Assembly (NCBI GenBank): GCA_033761915.1 | Contig: JANRMC010000048.1 | Coordinates: 1-27,499 of the forward strand | Length of the DNA stretch: 27,499 nucleotides | Direction of reading: 5' to 3' | Source of the DNA: JACMLD01 sp033761915 | Lineage (GTDB): Bacteria > Bacteroidota > Bacteroidia > Chitinophagales > Chitinophagaceae | Shown here: in pieces, positions 8,299 through 16,266 of the stretch | Position numbering within the stretch: the stretch's first letter is position 1 | How the letters are laid out: each line of letters opens with the position of its first letter | The notes under the pieces: generated by a model | What the model was told of the DNA's origin: nothing | Seen by the model: only the letters and a program-made list of their open reading frames with translations | Database searches by the model: none | Made by a program: the position numbers and the translations under genes

Positions 8299-8319
8299 AG
8301 TCTATAATTAAAGTAGACT
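8299..8319. promoter_or_regulatory. Weak member of the TCTA...TAGA palindrome family
   Basis: AGTCTA, nine bases, then TAGACT: perfect 6-bp arms of the same outer sequence as the sites at 12890-12908 and 12985-12999, but the inner part (TAATTAAAG) does not match CTACTAAnTTAGTAG. It sits 15 bases upstream of the 8284 start codon. It may be a degenerate operator or chance. Confidence 0.35.
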
Positions 8320-8360
8320 TTTAAGGCACGTAAATCGGCCTAATTGTTCTTCGTTAAAAA

Positions 8361-9251
8361 TTAATCCTGTTTTGTTGTATTATATAGCCGGTACCAGTCT
8401 TGCTGAGAAAGATTAATATCAAAGGCATTAACAATGTTACGGATGCGCTGCTCTTTTAAGGTGCCAATTAATGGCAATGCCCCCAGCTTAATCAGCCATG
8501 CCACTGCTATTGATTCAATGTTGGCATCATATTTAGCCGCAATTATTTCTAATTCTTTACGGGTTTTTACAGCCTGTGCATCTGACCCAATTTCAATTCT
8601 GCCATCTGCCAGCGGGGCTGCGGCTAATATGCGCATGTACCTTTGCTTACTATAATCTACCTGCCCGTTATTAAGTGCCGTAGTATTTAATAAATTTAAT
8701 TCAACCCGGTTGGTAACAACCGGTGCCTTTAAATAAGATGCCAGTAATTGATGCTGAAATACGCTGAAATTAGCAATACCTACATTTCTTATTTTCCCAG
8801 AACTTCTTAACCGATCCAGTGTAATAGCCGTTTCTTCCAGGTTAGAAAGGGGGTCCAGATGATCTAAAAAGAATACATCCAGATAATCTGTATTCAAATT
8901 TTTCAAAGAGTTTTCTACACTCTTGGTAATATGTGAGGCAGAAGTATCGTAATAAGCCGTAGCACTATCATCTTTGCCGGCAACTGGTAAAATAACCCCG
9001 CATTTTGAAAATATTACTATTTCCTCTCTCTTAAAAGATTGCTGTTTTAATACTTTACCAAAAGTTTCTTCGCACAGGTAATTACCATAAATATCAGCAT
9101 GGTCAAATGTATTTATTCCCAGGCTCAGGCAAAGGTTAACGGTTTGTTCCATCTTCTTAATATCTGTTGCAGATTCATTGGCCCAGCGCCAAAAACCATA
9201 AATAGCCGGTGAAACTTTCGGGCCCGAATCGCTGAGATATACTTTTTCCAT
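8361..9251 (-). CDS. Aldo/keto reductase (YdhF-like)
   Basis: 296-residue NADPH-dependent oxidoreductase with a TIM-barrel fold. The catalytic tetrad is present: Asp50 and Tyr55 in TFDHADIYG, Lys83 in IFSKCG, and His131 in FLDHLDP. GKIRNVGIANFS and TNRVELNLL match the barrel core, and LIGTLKEQRI near 258-270 is the cofactor-phosphate segment. The overall pattern, including YDTSASHI before a SVENSLKNL helix, is closest to the E. coli YdhF group, whose physiological substrate is not settled. The start ATG is 2 bases downstream of the stop of the DUF2490 gene, so the two form an operon. Confidence 0.92.
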   Translation of the reverse strand: MEKVYLSDSGPKVSPAIYGFWRWANESATDIKKMEQTVNLCLSLGINTFDHADIYGNYLCEETFGKVLKQQSFKREEIVIFSKCGVILPVAGKDDSATAYYDTSASHITKSVENSLKNLNTDYLDVFFLDHLDPLSNLEETAITLDRLRSSGKIRNVGIANFSVFQHQLLASYLKAPVVTNRVELNLLNTTALNNGQVDYSKQRYMRILAAAPLADGRIEIGSDAQAVKTRKELEIIAAKYDANIESIAVAWLIKLGALPLIGTLKEQRIRNIVNAFDINLSQQDWYRLYNTTKQD

Positions 9252-9253
9252 AA

Positions 9254-10069
9254 TTATTTATTTTTTTTCCTGAGGTCTAAGTTATGAAAATAGAAAACTC
9301 TGGCGCTATGAATATTTCTGTATTTATTACCGGCAGCCAATTGCTGAAAAATACTCATGTACCCAAACTGCAGGTTATCGTGTTTGTTTACATGATAATG
9401 AAAGCCGGCAAAAAAACGGTTCTGATCAAAATAATTATATACCACCTGCTTGCCAAAATTTACAAATGCCTCGTTACTTAATACGGCAGATAAACTGCCC
9501 GGGTTAAATGGTTTTTTGCTGAGTGCAAACTGCGCAAGTATATTGTAGCGCAGCCTGAAGTTGAAATTATAACCATCTGCCAGCGTATTGGCATTGGCAA
9601 TTTTTCTCCGGTATCTTTCTTCCAAACGCACCCATTGCATTAACCGTAGTTTTGGGTAGCGGGTATGCCATTGTAACTGTTGCCAGGGCCGGTGCTCTGG
9701 TTGCGAAATGCCGGGGTGACTTTCTGCCGGAAAGTGATTGATAAACGCATAACCAGCGGTTAGTTTTACATCATCTTTAATATAATAGGTAATACCCGGC
9801 CGTATAATTGCCTGAGAAAGATTATTAAAAAAACGATCCTTGGTTCTTACATGCAAATCCGTCCAGATGCCCCATTTATCAGAAAGACGGGTTTGATTAA
9901 AATAGCCCGTCCACACCTGCTCTTCAATAGTAAGGCTTTTACCTTGCGCAAACCCATTGTTATAAATTAGAAGCAGGCATACAATAGTAATTGTTTTGAT
10001 GCCGGTTAGTACTGCCGCACAAGTGTGCGACGCAACAGTAGCTGATGTTTGTTGTGGTGCCTGGTTCAT
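9254..10069 (-). CDS. DUF2490 family outer-membrane-type protein
   Basis: 271 residues from ATG 10067-10069. The mature part alternates aromatic and polar residues as in a small beta-barrel, with the DUF2490 landmarks WTGYFNQTRLSDKWGIWTDL, RPGITYYI, TAGYAFINHFP and LEERYRRK. The role of the family is unknown. The signal peptide core (ITIVCLLLIYNNGFAQG) is preceded by an unusually long 25-residue N-terminal stretch. No ATG, GTG or TTG lies between the chosen ATG and that core, so repeat copy 5 is translated as residues about 11-18 (TVASHTCA). An upstream in-frame ATG at 10135 would add residues encoded by repeat copy 6 and is less likely. The gene is followed after 2 bases by the aldo/keto reductase. 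Confidence 0.8.
   Translation of the reverse strand: MNQAPQQTSATVASHTCAAVLTGIKTITIVCLLLIYNNGFAQGKSLTIEEQVWTGYFNQTRLSDKWGIWTDLHVRTKDRFFNNLSQAIIRPGITYYIKDDVKLTAGYAFINHFPAESHPGISQPEHRPWQQLQWHTRYPKLRLMQWVRLEERYRRKIANANTLADGYNFNFRLRYNILAQFALSKKPFNPGSLSAVLSNEAFVNFGKQVVYNYFDQNRFFAGFHYHVNKHDNLQFGYMSIFQQLAAGNKYRNIHSARVFYFHNLDLRKKNK
10016..10065. repeat. Dispersed repeat copy 5 (orientation L)
   Basis: GCACAAGTGTGCGACGCAAC (10017-10036), then an arm ending TGCCTGG. It lies inside the 5' coding part of the DUF2490 gene. With copy 6 it forms the closest inverted pair: about 23-bp arms (10015-10036 and 10110-10131) with a 73-base middle, enough for a long imperfect hairpin. Confidence 0.7.
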
Positions 10070-10085
10070 AATTTTTTTTAAATCT

Positions 10086-10131
10086 GCAGTAGCGCTAGGG
10101 TCGACATACTTGCGTCGCACACTTGTACTGC
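10086..10131. repeat. Dispersed repeat copy 6 (orientation R)
   Basis: TTGCGTCGCACACTTGTACTGC at 10110-10131, preceded by a poorly conserved arm. It lies between tRNA-Cys and the DUF2490 start codon and is the inverted partner of copy 5. Confidence 0.65.
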
Positions 10132-10156
10132 ACATCTTTATTCAACTTTTTTTTAG

Positions 10157-10227
10157 ACGCCGTGGACGGATTCGAACCGTCGTAAAAGGTTTTGCAGACC
10201 TATACCTCTCCACTCGGCCACACGGCT
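10157..10227 (-). tRNA. tRNA-Cys (anticodon GCA)
   Basis: On the minus strand the cloverleaf is readable: acceptor AGCCGTG pairing with CACGGCG (first pair mismatched), a short D arm starting GCCGAGTGG, anticodon arm with loop CTGCAAA (anticodon GCA), and T arm GACGG-TTCGAAT-CCGTC. Discriminator base T; the CCA end is not encoded. The imperfect first pair leaves the exact ends uncertain by a base. A short hairpin CCCTA-AGAA-TAGGG (10238-10251) lies between it and the receptor gene upstream. Confidence 0.9.
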
Positions 10228-10285
10228 ATAAATGCATCCCTAAGAATAGGGACGCCTACTGACGATTGCCTTTTCAAAACACAGT

Positions 10286-12868
10286 TTATAAAGAATAACG
10301 TAGCGTTACACCGTAAGTACGTTGGTCTCCAAGCACAGCGCCGTAATGCCCTGCATTACCACCTGCTGGTAAAAGCTGTTCATAATAATTTTTATTAAAA
10401 ATATTTCTTGCCCATACAAAAGCAGAGATTCCGTGTCCCGTTGCTCTAAATCCAATTCTGGCATTAACAAGTGTGTAAGCCGGAATATTTAAATAGGCAG
10501 AAGGAGAGGGGCTTGATGAAAACTCTGAGCGGTAAAAGCCTTCTAATGCAGTAAAGAATTTTCCTTCTTTAGTTAAAAGTACAGTAGGTATTGTTAACTC
10601 TCCACCCAATGAGCCCGACCATTTTGATATACCCGGAAGACGGCTGCCAGAAATATCTTTAAACGCTTTTTGCACACCGTTTTCTGTTAAGCCGGTTTCT
10701 TCTAACGGCAGTGGTGCATTGGTAAATTTTACATATTTACCCACTGTGTAAGCAAGGGCACCATAGAAAGTAAAAGTTGAGTTGTGTTTGTAATTAGCAT
10801 CCAGCTCAAACCCGTTTACTCTTACTTTTTCTGCATTGGCAATATACCCGCGGTTTACACCCAATTCTGGCGATTGCACATTGGCCTGATAATCTTTAAT
10901 TGAGGTATTGTGTAAAACCAGGTTTAGAATAAAATTATCAGAGGGGTTTGTTTTTACACCCAGTTCATAGTGTGTAACATCTTCAGGTTTTATTACGGCT
11001 AAGTTGGTAGCAGCTTGTCCGTTAACAGTTGGTAACCCCGCCACGTTAACACCTACCGGTTTAAAACTGGTAGAATATGTAGCAAATGCATTAATGTATT
11101 TATTGGGCCGGTATGCAAGCGTTAGCTGATAGGTTAAATTTCTTTCATCAGCTGCTGCTGTATAAGACTGGCTGGTATAAATTCCATTCTTATATCCTTG
11201 TAAGGTGGCTTTTTGAGATGAAGTTCCATTATACGTGGCTGTATCAAGCCCTCCTGAAGCAACTCTGTTATATACCACATCTTTATTATCGTAATTGTAG
11301 CGTAGTCCGGGCAGTACGTGAAAGCCTTTAAATATTTCCCAGTCAATATTTGCAAATACAGCTGCACTCTGTGATTTGATGGAAGATTTAGTGCTAATAC
11401 CAAATCCTTCAAACAAACCGGGTGTTTGCCAGAGTGAATTTGTAGAGGTTTGGGAAAAACGCCATTGGTGACGCCCCGATTGCTCAAGACCATCAATTTT
11501 AACTTCCTGATCAATATAGAAAAAACCAACTACACCACTCAGCTTCGATGAAAACTCACCGGCATATCTTATTTCCTGCGACCAATTTGTATGTCTTGCC
11601 GGGTTTTGTGATTTTGCTAACGCTTCTAACCCGGTAAAGTCGCGGTCGTTGGATGGTCTCCAGTCCCAATAGCGCCAGGCAGTAGTTGCTGTAAGTTTAC
11701 CAAAGCCAATTTTCTGATCAATGTTCAACGATACACCGCCAATATCGTTACCCGAATTCCAGGGTACATCATGGTCAATTTTACGGTCAAATGCATTCAG
11801 GCTGGGTAATTTATAGTTAAGGTCAGTAATGATAGTATTGAATTGGCGAAGGGCGGGTCGTTTAGTAACAACCACACCAGCCAGTACCTGTGCAAAGCCA
11901 TCCGGATCTTGTCTTGATAAATCGGCCGCAAATGTAACTGAAGTGTTTTCAAAAGGTTTATACAATAACTGGCCACGAATGCCCACGTTGTTTAATTCAT
12001 TGGTGTATTTTTTTGTACGTACGTTTTCAACCAGGCCGTTACGGTTGGTGCCCGAAAAAGAAAGCCTGCCAGCAATTTTTTTTGATAATGCACCGGTAAC
12101 AGATGCTTTTGCCTGAACAAAGGAATAATTACCATAGCTTATTTCAAAGTTAGCACCGGGTTTAAAAGTTGGTCGGCGGGTGGTAATATTAAATGCACCC
12201 GAAGTTGTATTCTTACCAAACAAAGTACCTTGTGGCCCTCTTAAAACCTCCACCTGTTCAATATCAATAAAATCAAGCGTGGCGGCAGCAGGGCGTGCAA
12301 AATAAACACCATCTACATAAAAGCCCACGCCGGGGTCCAGCCCATCATTGGTTAACCCGTAAGGAGAACCAAGCCCACGGATATTTACACCTGTATTGCG
12401 GGGGTTAGATGTATAAAGCTGTACGCTGGGAATTAATTCTTTCAGCCTGTTTACATTAAAAGCACCGGCATTATCTACCTGTGCGCCTGATACTACCGAA
12501 ATGGGTATCGGCACATTTTGTGCAGATTCTATCCTGCGCCTTGAAGTAATGACTACTTCAGATAGCTGATTATTATCTACCAGCACAATGTTTAATACAG
12601 CCTCTTTTATTTCTGTAACCAATACTTCTGATGGGTAATAGCCAACAGAACTGATGAGCAATGTAACGGGGAGGGTTGAGGGGGCGGCAATAACAAACTT
12701 GCCTTTATTATCTGCTATGGCAAAGGCTTTGTTAGCTGTTATTTTAACTGTTGCTCCGTCAATGGGGGTTCCCTTTCCGTCTTTTATAATTCCGGTAATG
12801 GTTGCCTGGGGTTTTGCAGTAAGCCCTATTAGCATTGTTAGTAAGGCAAAAGCCAGTTTTTGTTTCAT
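10286..12868 (-). CDS. TonB-dependent receptor, second
   Basis: 860 residues: signal peptide (1-20), carboxypeptidase-regulatory-like domain (about 21-98, ITGIIKDGKGTPIDGATVKI), plug (about 115-230: IPISVVSGAQ, VNIRGLGSPYG, VEVLRGPQGTLFGKNTTSGA) and a 22-strand-type barrel ending in TYGVTLRYSL. The plug sequence RGPQGTLFGKNTTSG is typical of receptors of the FecA/CirA/vitamin-type group rather than SusC. The substrate is unknown. The control region carries two copies of a palindrome also found before the siroheme operon, so uptake of a sulfur or metal-linked compound is a reasonable hypothesis. The gene runs towards tRNA-Cys. Confidence 0.93.
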   Translation of the reverse strand: MKQKLAFALLTMLIGLTAKPQATITGIIKDGKGTPIDGATVKITANKAFAIADNKGKFVIAAPSTLPVTLLISSVGYYPSEVLVTEIKEAVLNIVLVDNNQLSEVVITSRRRIESAQNVPIPISVVSGAQVDNAGAFNVNRLKELIPSVQLYTSNPRNTGVNIRGLGSPYGLTNDGLDPGVGFYVDGVYFARPAAATLDFIDIEQVEVLRGPQGTLFGKNTTSGAFNITTRRPTFKPGANFEISYGNYSFVQAKASVTGALSKKIAGRLSFSGTNRNGLVENVRTKKYTNELNNVGIRGQLLYKPFENTSVTFAADLSRQDPDGFAQVLAGVVVTKRPALRQFNTIITDLNYKLPSLNAFDRKIDHDVPWNSGNDIGGVSLNIDQKIGFGKLTATTAWRYWDWRPSNDRDFTGLEALAKSQNPARHTNWSQEIRYAGEFSSKLSGVVGFFYIDQEVKIDGLEQSGRHQWRFSQTSTNSLWQTPGLFEGFGISTKSSIKSQSAAVFANIDWEIFKGFHVLPGLRYNYDNKDVVYNRVASGGLDTATYNGTSSQKATLQGYKNGIYTSQSYTAAADERNLTYQLTLAYRPNKYINAFATYSTSFKPVGVNVAGLPTVNGQAATNLAVIKPEDVTHYELGVKTNPSDNFILNLVLHNTSIKDYQANVQSPELGVNRGYIANAEKVRVNGFELDANYKHNSTFTFYGALAYTVGKYVKFTNAPLPLEETGLTENGVQKAFKDISGSRLPGISKWSGSLGGELTIPTVLLTKEGKFFTALEGFYRSEFSSSPSPSAYLNIPAYTLVNARIGFRATGHGISAFVWARNIFNKNYYEQLLPAGGNAGHYGAVLGDQRTYGVTLRYSL

Positions 12869-12889
12869 ACAGAGAATTTATAATTTTAA

Positions 12890-12908
12890 AGTCTACTAAT
12901 TTAGTAGG
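12890..12908. promoter_or_regulatory. Operator-like palindrome, receptor-proximal
   Basis: Contains CTACTAA-T-TTAGTAG (12893-12907), a perfect 15-bp palindrome centred at 12900, 32 bases upstream of the receptor ATG and downstream of the terminator hairpin. Same motif as at 12985-12999 and 19043-19057. Confidence 0.7.
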
Positions 12909-12920
12909 GTAATAAGTCAA

Positions 12921-12948
12921 TAAAAAATCAGCACCAGCTGATTTTTTA
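12921..12948. terminator. Perfect terminator hairpin in the receptor leader
   Basis: TAAAAAATCAGC-ACCA-GCTGATTTTTTA: 12-bp perfect stem, 4-base loop, A-run on one side and T-run on the other, so it can terminate in both directions. It lies between the predicted receptor promoter (12961-12992) and the receptor gene, which is unusual and suggests attenuation. Confidence 0.75.
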
Positions 12949-12960
12949 TCTATCGAGTGG

Positions 12961-12992
12961 CAAATGTAAAAGCGAAGTATTAATCTACCAAA
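12961..12992 (-). promoter_or_regulatory. Promoter of the second TonB receptor
   Basis: Minus strand: TTTG (12989-12992), 20 bases, TACATTTG (12961-12968), an excellent Bacteroidota promoter match. The -33 TTTG lies inside the operator palindrome at 12985-12999, so a bound regulator would directly affect polymerase. Predicted start near 12954, just before the terminator hairpin. Confidence 0.6.
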
Positions 12993-12999
12993 TTAGTAG
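12985..12999. promoter_or_regulatory. Operator-like palindrome, promoter-overlapping
   Basis: CTACCAA-A-TTAGTAG, one mismatch from a perfect palindrome, centred at 12992, about 38 bases before the predicted transcription start. Confidence 0.65.
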
Positions 13000-13010
13000 A
13001 CTAATAATTT

Positions 13011-13044
13011 TAAAAAAATGCGGCCCGCGGGCCGCATTTTTTTA
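13011..13044. terminator. Bidirectional terminator at the end of the tetrapyrrole operon
   Basis: A perfect 34-bp palindrome: A-run, GC-rich centre with arms ATGCGGCCCG / CGGGCCGCAT, T-run. It overlaps the stop codon of the precorrin-2 dehydrogenase/exporter gene (13042-13044) and is one of the strongest hairpins in the window. It closes the 13042-19020 operon. Confidence 0.9.
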
Positions 13045-14529
13045 AAAAACTTTTACCAGTATTTTAAAGCTCCAGAAAATGACCAGTAACCCCAATAATA
13101 TAAAGGATGTTTTTCTGGGTAATTTACCAGTGAGTTTGGCCGCTAAAGGGGCAGCAACAAAACCGCCTACCAGTAAGGCTACAATTACCTGCCAGTGGCT
13201 AACACCCAATAAAGTAAAGAAAGTGAAGGCGCTGGCCAGGGTTACAAAAAACTCAGTTAAACTTACAGAGCCAATAACATATTTAGGACTGCGGCCCTTA
13301 TTAATTAGTGTGGTTGTTACCAATGGGCCCCAGCCACCACCACCAAAAGAATCAAGGAAGCCGCCGGCCCCCGCTAAAGCACTGTAATGTTTGAATTTTT
13401 TTTGTGGTTGTGGCTGTCTGAATGCATTAATTAAAAACTTAACACCCAGAAATAATGTGTAGCAGGCAAGTAAGGCTCTCAGCCAAATTGAACTGGAATC
13501 GCCCACCCATTTTAATAAAACAGCCCCCAGTATGGCGCCAATTACGCCCGGTATTACTAAAGCTTTAAACAGTTTTTTATTAACGTTGCCAAACCTGTAG
13601 TGGCTGTAGCCACTGGCAGCGCTTGAAAAAACTTCGGCAGTATGCACAGCACCACTAATGGAAGCTGGCGGAACACCCACTGAAAGTAATACGGTAGAGC
13701 TGGTAACACCATAGCCCATGCCCAATGCGCCATCCACTAACTGGGCCAGAAAGCCTGCTAAAACTAACCAATGAAAATTGGGATCCAGCGTTCCGTACCA
13801 TTTTACGGTATCATCTGCTATTTGCTTAAATGGTATGTAAGAAAAAATAAAATGCCCTACCAACATAAATGCAAAAGCTAATAACGAGTAGGTGGCTATT
13901 TTCTTCCAGCGTTGCTCTGTTCTGGTGGCATCGTTTTCTATAAGGGTGCGGGTAATTTCATTCATCTTTTTCACCTTATACTCAAAGTTGCCATTTAGCT
14001 TACTGCGCACCACATGCAGGTTCTCAATAACCGCATCCAACTCATCGGGCAGTGCCTGGGTTAATACTTCTTTTATACGTTTGGCGGCGGTGGGAGATTT
14101 GCCATTGGTGGAGATGGCTAATTTTAAGTTTCCTTTTTGCACAATAGAGCCCAAATAAAAATCGCAGAGCTCGGGTGTGTCTGCCACATTTACTAAAAGG
14201 CCCTTTGCATTGGCAGCGGCTTTTATAGTTTTATGCAGTTCTGGGTTATCGGTAGTGCAAATAACCAATTGCTTTCCATCAAGGTCTTTTTCTTCATAGG
14301 GTTTTACCTGTGTAAAGCAGTTATCATATTCCTTAATAAATTCAAGCAAAGCTGGCCGGATGAAGGGGGCAACAATGGTTACTGTTGCAGTAGGTGTATT
14401 GCGCAGCAAAGATTGCAGTTTTTCTAATGCCACATTGCCGCCGCCCACCAGCAGTACATTTAAATGCTCCAGCTTCAAAAAAACCGGATATAGATTATTT
14501 TTTATAACAGGCTCGCTACTCGTTTGCAT
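13042..14529 (-). CDS. Precorrin-2 dehydrogenase (siroheme synthase N-domain) fused to TauE/SafE exporter
   Basis: 495 residues, two parts. Residues about 10-200 are a Met8/CysG-N-type domain: an NAD-binding fold with LNVLLVGGGNVALEKLQSLL, then ICTTDNPELH, VNVADTPELCDFYLGSIV and ISTNGKSPTAAKRIKE, the segments that oxidise precorrin-2 and insert iron to make siroheme. Residues about 210-495 are a TSUP (TauE/SafE) transporter: about eight to nine helices, with LAQLVDGALGMGYGVTSSTVLLSVG and FGGGGWGPLV as the two signature repeats. This family exports sulfite or organosulfur anions. The fusion joins siroheme formation to handling of a sulfur anion (inference). It follows the DUF2490 gene by 4 bases, so it is in the ALA-synthase operon. 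The SUMT step that makes precorrin-2 is not in the window. Confidence 0.92.
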   Translation of the reverse strand: MQTSSEPVIKNNLYPVFLKLEHLNVLLVGGGNVALEKLQSLLRNTPTATVTIVAPFIRPALLEFIKEYDNCFTQVKPYEEKDLDGKQLVICTTDNPELHKTIKAAANAKGLLVNVADTPELCDFYLGSIVQKGNLKLAISTNGKSPTAAKRIKEVLTQALPDELDAVIENLHVVRSKLNGNFEYKVKKMNEITRTLIENDATRTEQRWKKIATYSLLAFAFMLVGHFIFSYIPFKQIADDTVKWYGTLDPNFHWLVLAGFLAQLVDGALGMGYGVTSSTVLLSVGVPPASISGAVHTAEVFSSAASGYSHYRFGNVNKKLFKALVIPGVIGAILGAVLLKWVGDSSSIWLRALLACYTLFLGVKFLINAFRQPQPQKKFKHYSALAGAGGFLDSFGGGGWGPLVTTTLINKGRSPKYVIGSVSLTEFFVTLASAFTFFTLLGVSHWQVIVALLVGGFVAAPLAAKLTGKLPRKTSFILLGLLVIFWSFKILVKVF

Positions 14530-14533
14530 GCAA

Positions 14534-15205
14534 TTAAATATTTTTTTGAAAAGTTAACAACAATAAATGTTGCGATATATTATCGGGTCTTGATACATAC
14601 ATATAACCCAACTGAAATTGTGTTTTGTGTTTGGCTTTTACACCGGCGAGCAATTGCACCCTGTTCTGATCAAACCCCCATTTGCCTGATTGATACTGGC
14701 GCATATACTCATTAAAAACAGCTACCAACCACTTATTATTTATGTGGTATGTTATGGCTGCTTTTGCACGCCAGCGATGCGCTGTATAAGCTGTTTTAGT
14801 TGTTGTTGGCTGGTAAAACCGTTGCTCTGTGCGGCCCCTTAATAACAATTGTATTTTTTTATTTGCATACAATTGCTGGTATTGCATCTCTTGCCATGTT
14901 CTGAACTCTCTGCCAAACTCGTGGTTGTCTTTTGAAAAAGAAGTACGGGTGTAAAAAAATGCCACGCCGGCCGCGCTGCTCCATTTTTTATTAAAATGAT
15001 AGCGAAGGCCCGTTCTGTATAAATATTGTAATGCCGGTAACTGGTTGCCCATAGTTCTGTAGCTGGCATCATTATGCCACTCTGTTTTTTTGCCTGTGCT
15101 TACAGGTAATTGTACCGTAAGCCATGCCCCTGTTTTGGGGCGTTGTTGTGCCTGCATTTTTGTTATGCTGCCTGCCAGTAATATGGTGGTTAAAATTTTG
15201 TTCAT
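14534..15205 (-). CDS. DUF2490 family outer-membrane-type protein in the tetrapyrrole operon
   Basis: 223 residues from ATG 15203-15205, which begins a good signal peptide (MNKILTTILLAGSITKMQAQ). Longer readings upstream pass through repeat copy 7 and the end of hemB and are rejected. The mature part is beta-rich: GAWLTVQLPVSTGKKTEW, LYRTGLRYHFNKKW, LRGRTEQRF, AAITYHINNKW and a last strand LLLLTFQKNI. It shows the same architecture as the 9254-10069 protein, with low visible identity. It sits between hemB (65 bases) and the siroheme gene (4 bases), so it is co-transcribed with tetrapyrrole genes. A barrel in the outer membrane that moves a metal or tetrapyrrole is a guess only. Confidence 0.8.
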   Translation of the reverse strand: MNKILTTILLAGSITKMQAQQRPKTGAWLTVQLPVSTGKKTEWHNDASYRTMGNQLPALQYLYRTGLRYHFNKKWSSAAGVAFFYTRTSFSKDNHEFGREFRTWQEMQYQQLYANKKIQLLLRGRTEQRFYQPTTTKTAYTAHRWRAKAAITYHINNKWLVAVFNEYMRQYQSGKWGFDQNRVQLLAGVKAKHKTQFQLGYMYVSRPDNISQHLLLLTFQKNI

Positions 15206-15214
15206 TATAGTTAT

Positions 15215-15267
15215 GCTGTTGAAGAGTGCGACGCAACGGCTGCTGCCCAATGCTTCAACGGCCGGGT
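15215..15267. repeat. Dispersed repeat copy 7 (orientation L)
   Basis: GTTGAAGAGTGCGACGCAAC (15218-15237), arm GGCTGCTGCCC, ending GGCCGGG 4-6 bases downstream of the hemB stop codon. It occupies most of the hemB/DUF2490 intergenic space. Confidence 0.75.
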
Positions 15268-15270
15268 TCA

Positions 15271-16266
15271 TTAATAATTCATTTGTTCTATCCATTCTTT
15301 TGCAAACGGTGCTGCATAAGAAATTATAATATCTGCACCGCTTCTGCTAAGTGCTGCCCATGTTTCTATATGTGCTGCTTCGCGGTTTAATAAGCCTTGT
15401 GCTGCCAGGCTTTCTATAGCTGCATACTCGCCACTTACATGGTAGGCGGCTAATGGTTTTAATGTGTGTTGTTTTAATTGTGCAATTACATCTGTATACA
15501 AGGCAGCAGGCTTTACCATTAATATATCGGCACCTTCCTTTTCATCTCTCAATGCACTGCTGATGGCATCGTTTATATTGAAGGGAGATATCTGATACGT
15601 CTTTCTGTTTTGCAAGCCATGGGTGTTGGGGGCCGAGTGGCAGGCATCTCTGAAAGGGCCATAAAACTGGCTGCTGAATTTTGCCGCATAACTCATGATG
15701 CTTACACTATCAAACTGCAAGGCATCTAAACTGTTGCGGATGGCAGCAATGCGACTGTCCATCATATCACTGGGGGCTATGCATTGCACACCGGCATTAG
15801 CCAATTGTACGGCATAATTACTTAAAACTTCAACCGTTTTATTGTTTAGTAATTTGGTGTGTGTATCATTTAAAATGCCGCAATGGCCATGTGTGGTATA
15901 GCTGCATAAGCATACATCTGCAGAAAGCCAGATACTGTCTCCAAACCTGCTTTTTATTTTTTGTACAACATTTACAGCAAAAGAAAAATTAAACTGCTTT
16001 GTTGTTTTGGTTGCCGGCACAGGAAATAGTAAAAATTTTGTGATGCCCGCTGCAATACTTTTTTCAATTGTGGTTAAAACGGTTTCACTGGTTTCTACAT
16101 AAATACCTGCTAAACCATTTACCAGGCGGGGTGCTGTTATGGCTTCCTCTACAAACAAGGGCTGAATAAAACTTTTGTGAGAAAGTTTTACACCCGCTGT
16201 CAGTTCCCGTATATGTGCATCCGTTCTTACACGACGTTGTGTAAACGGGTAAAAGAGTTTTTCCAT
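15271..16266 (-). CDS. hemB: Delta-aminolevulinic acid dehydratase (porphobilinogen synthase)
   Basis: 331 residues; condenses two ALA to porphobilinogen in the cytosol. The zinc-type metal site is intact: Cys119, Cys121 and Cys129 in DVCLCSYTTHGHCGIL. Both Schiff-base lysines are present: Lys196 in IMSYAAKFSSQFYGPFRDA and Lys252 in MVKPA. The N-terminal part is divergent from typical HemB (GLAGIYVETSETVL in place of the usual MPG region), so this may be a specialised second copy, with a housekeeping hemB elsewhere (inference). The start ATG at 16264-16266 lies 40 bases inside the 3' end of the hemC-hemD gene, showing tight coupling. Confidence 0.95.
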   Translation of the reverse strand: MEKLFYPFTQRRVRTDAHIRELTAGVKLSHKSFIQPLFVEEAITAPRLVNGLAGIYVETSETVLTTIEKSIAAGITKFLLFPVPATKTTKQFNFSFAVNVVQKIKSRFGDSIWLSADVCLCSYTTHGHCGILNDTHTKLLNNKTVEVLSNYAVQLANAGVQCIAPSDMMDSRIAAIRNSLDALQFDSVSIMSYAAKFSSQFYGPFRDACHSAPNTHGLQNRKTYQISPFNINDAISSALRDEKEGADILMVKPAALYTDVIAQLKQHTLKPLAAYHVSGEYAAIESLAAQGLLNREAAHIETWAALSRSGADIIISYAAPFAKEWIEQMNY

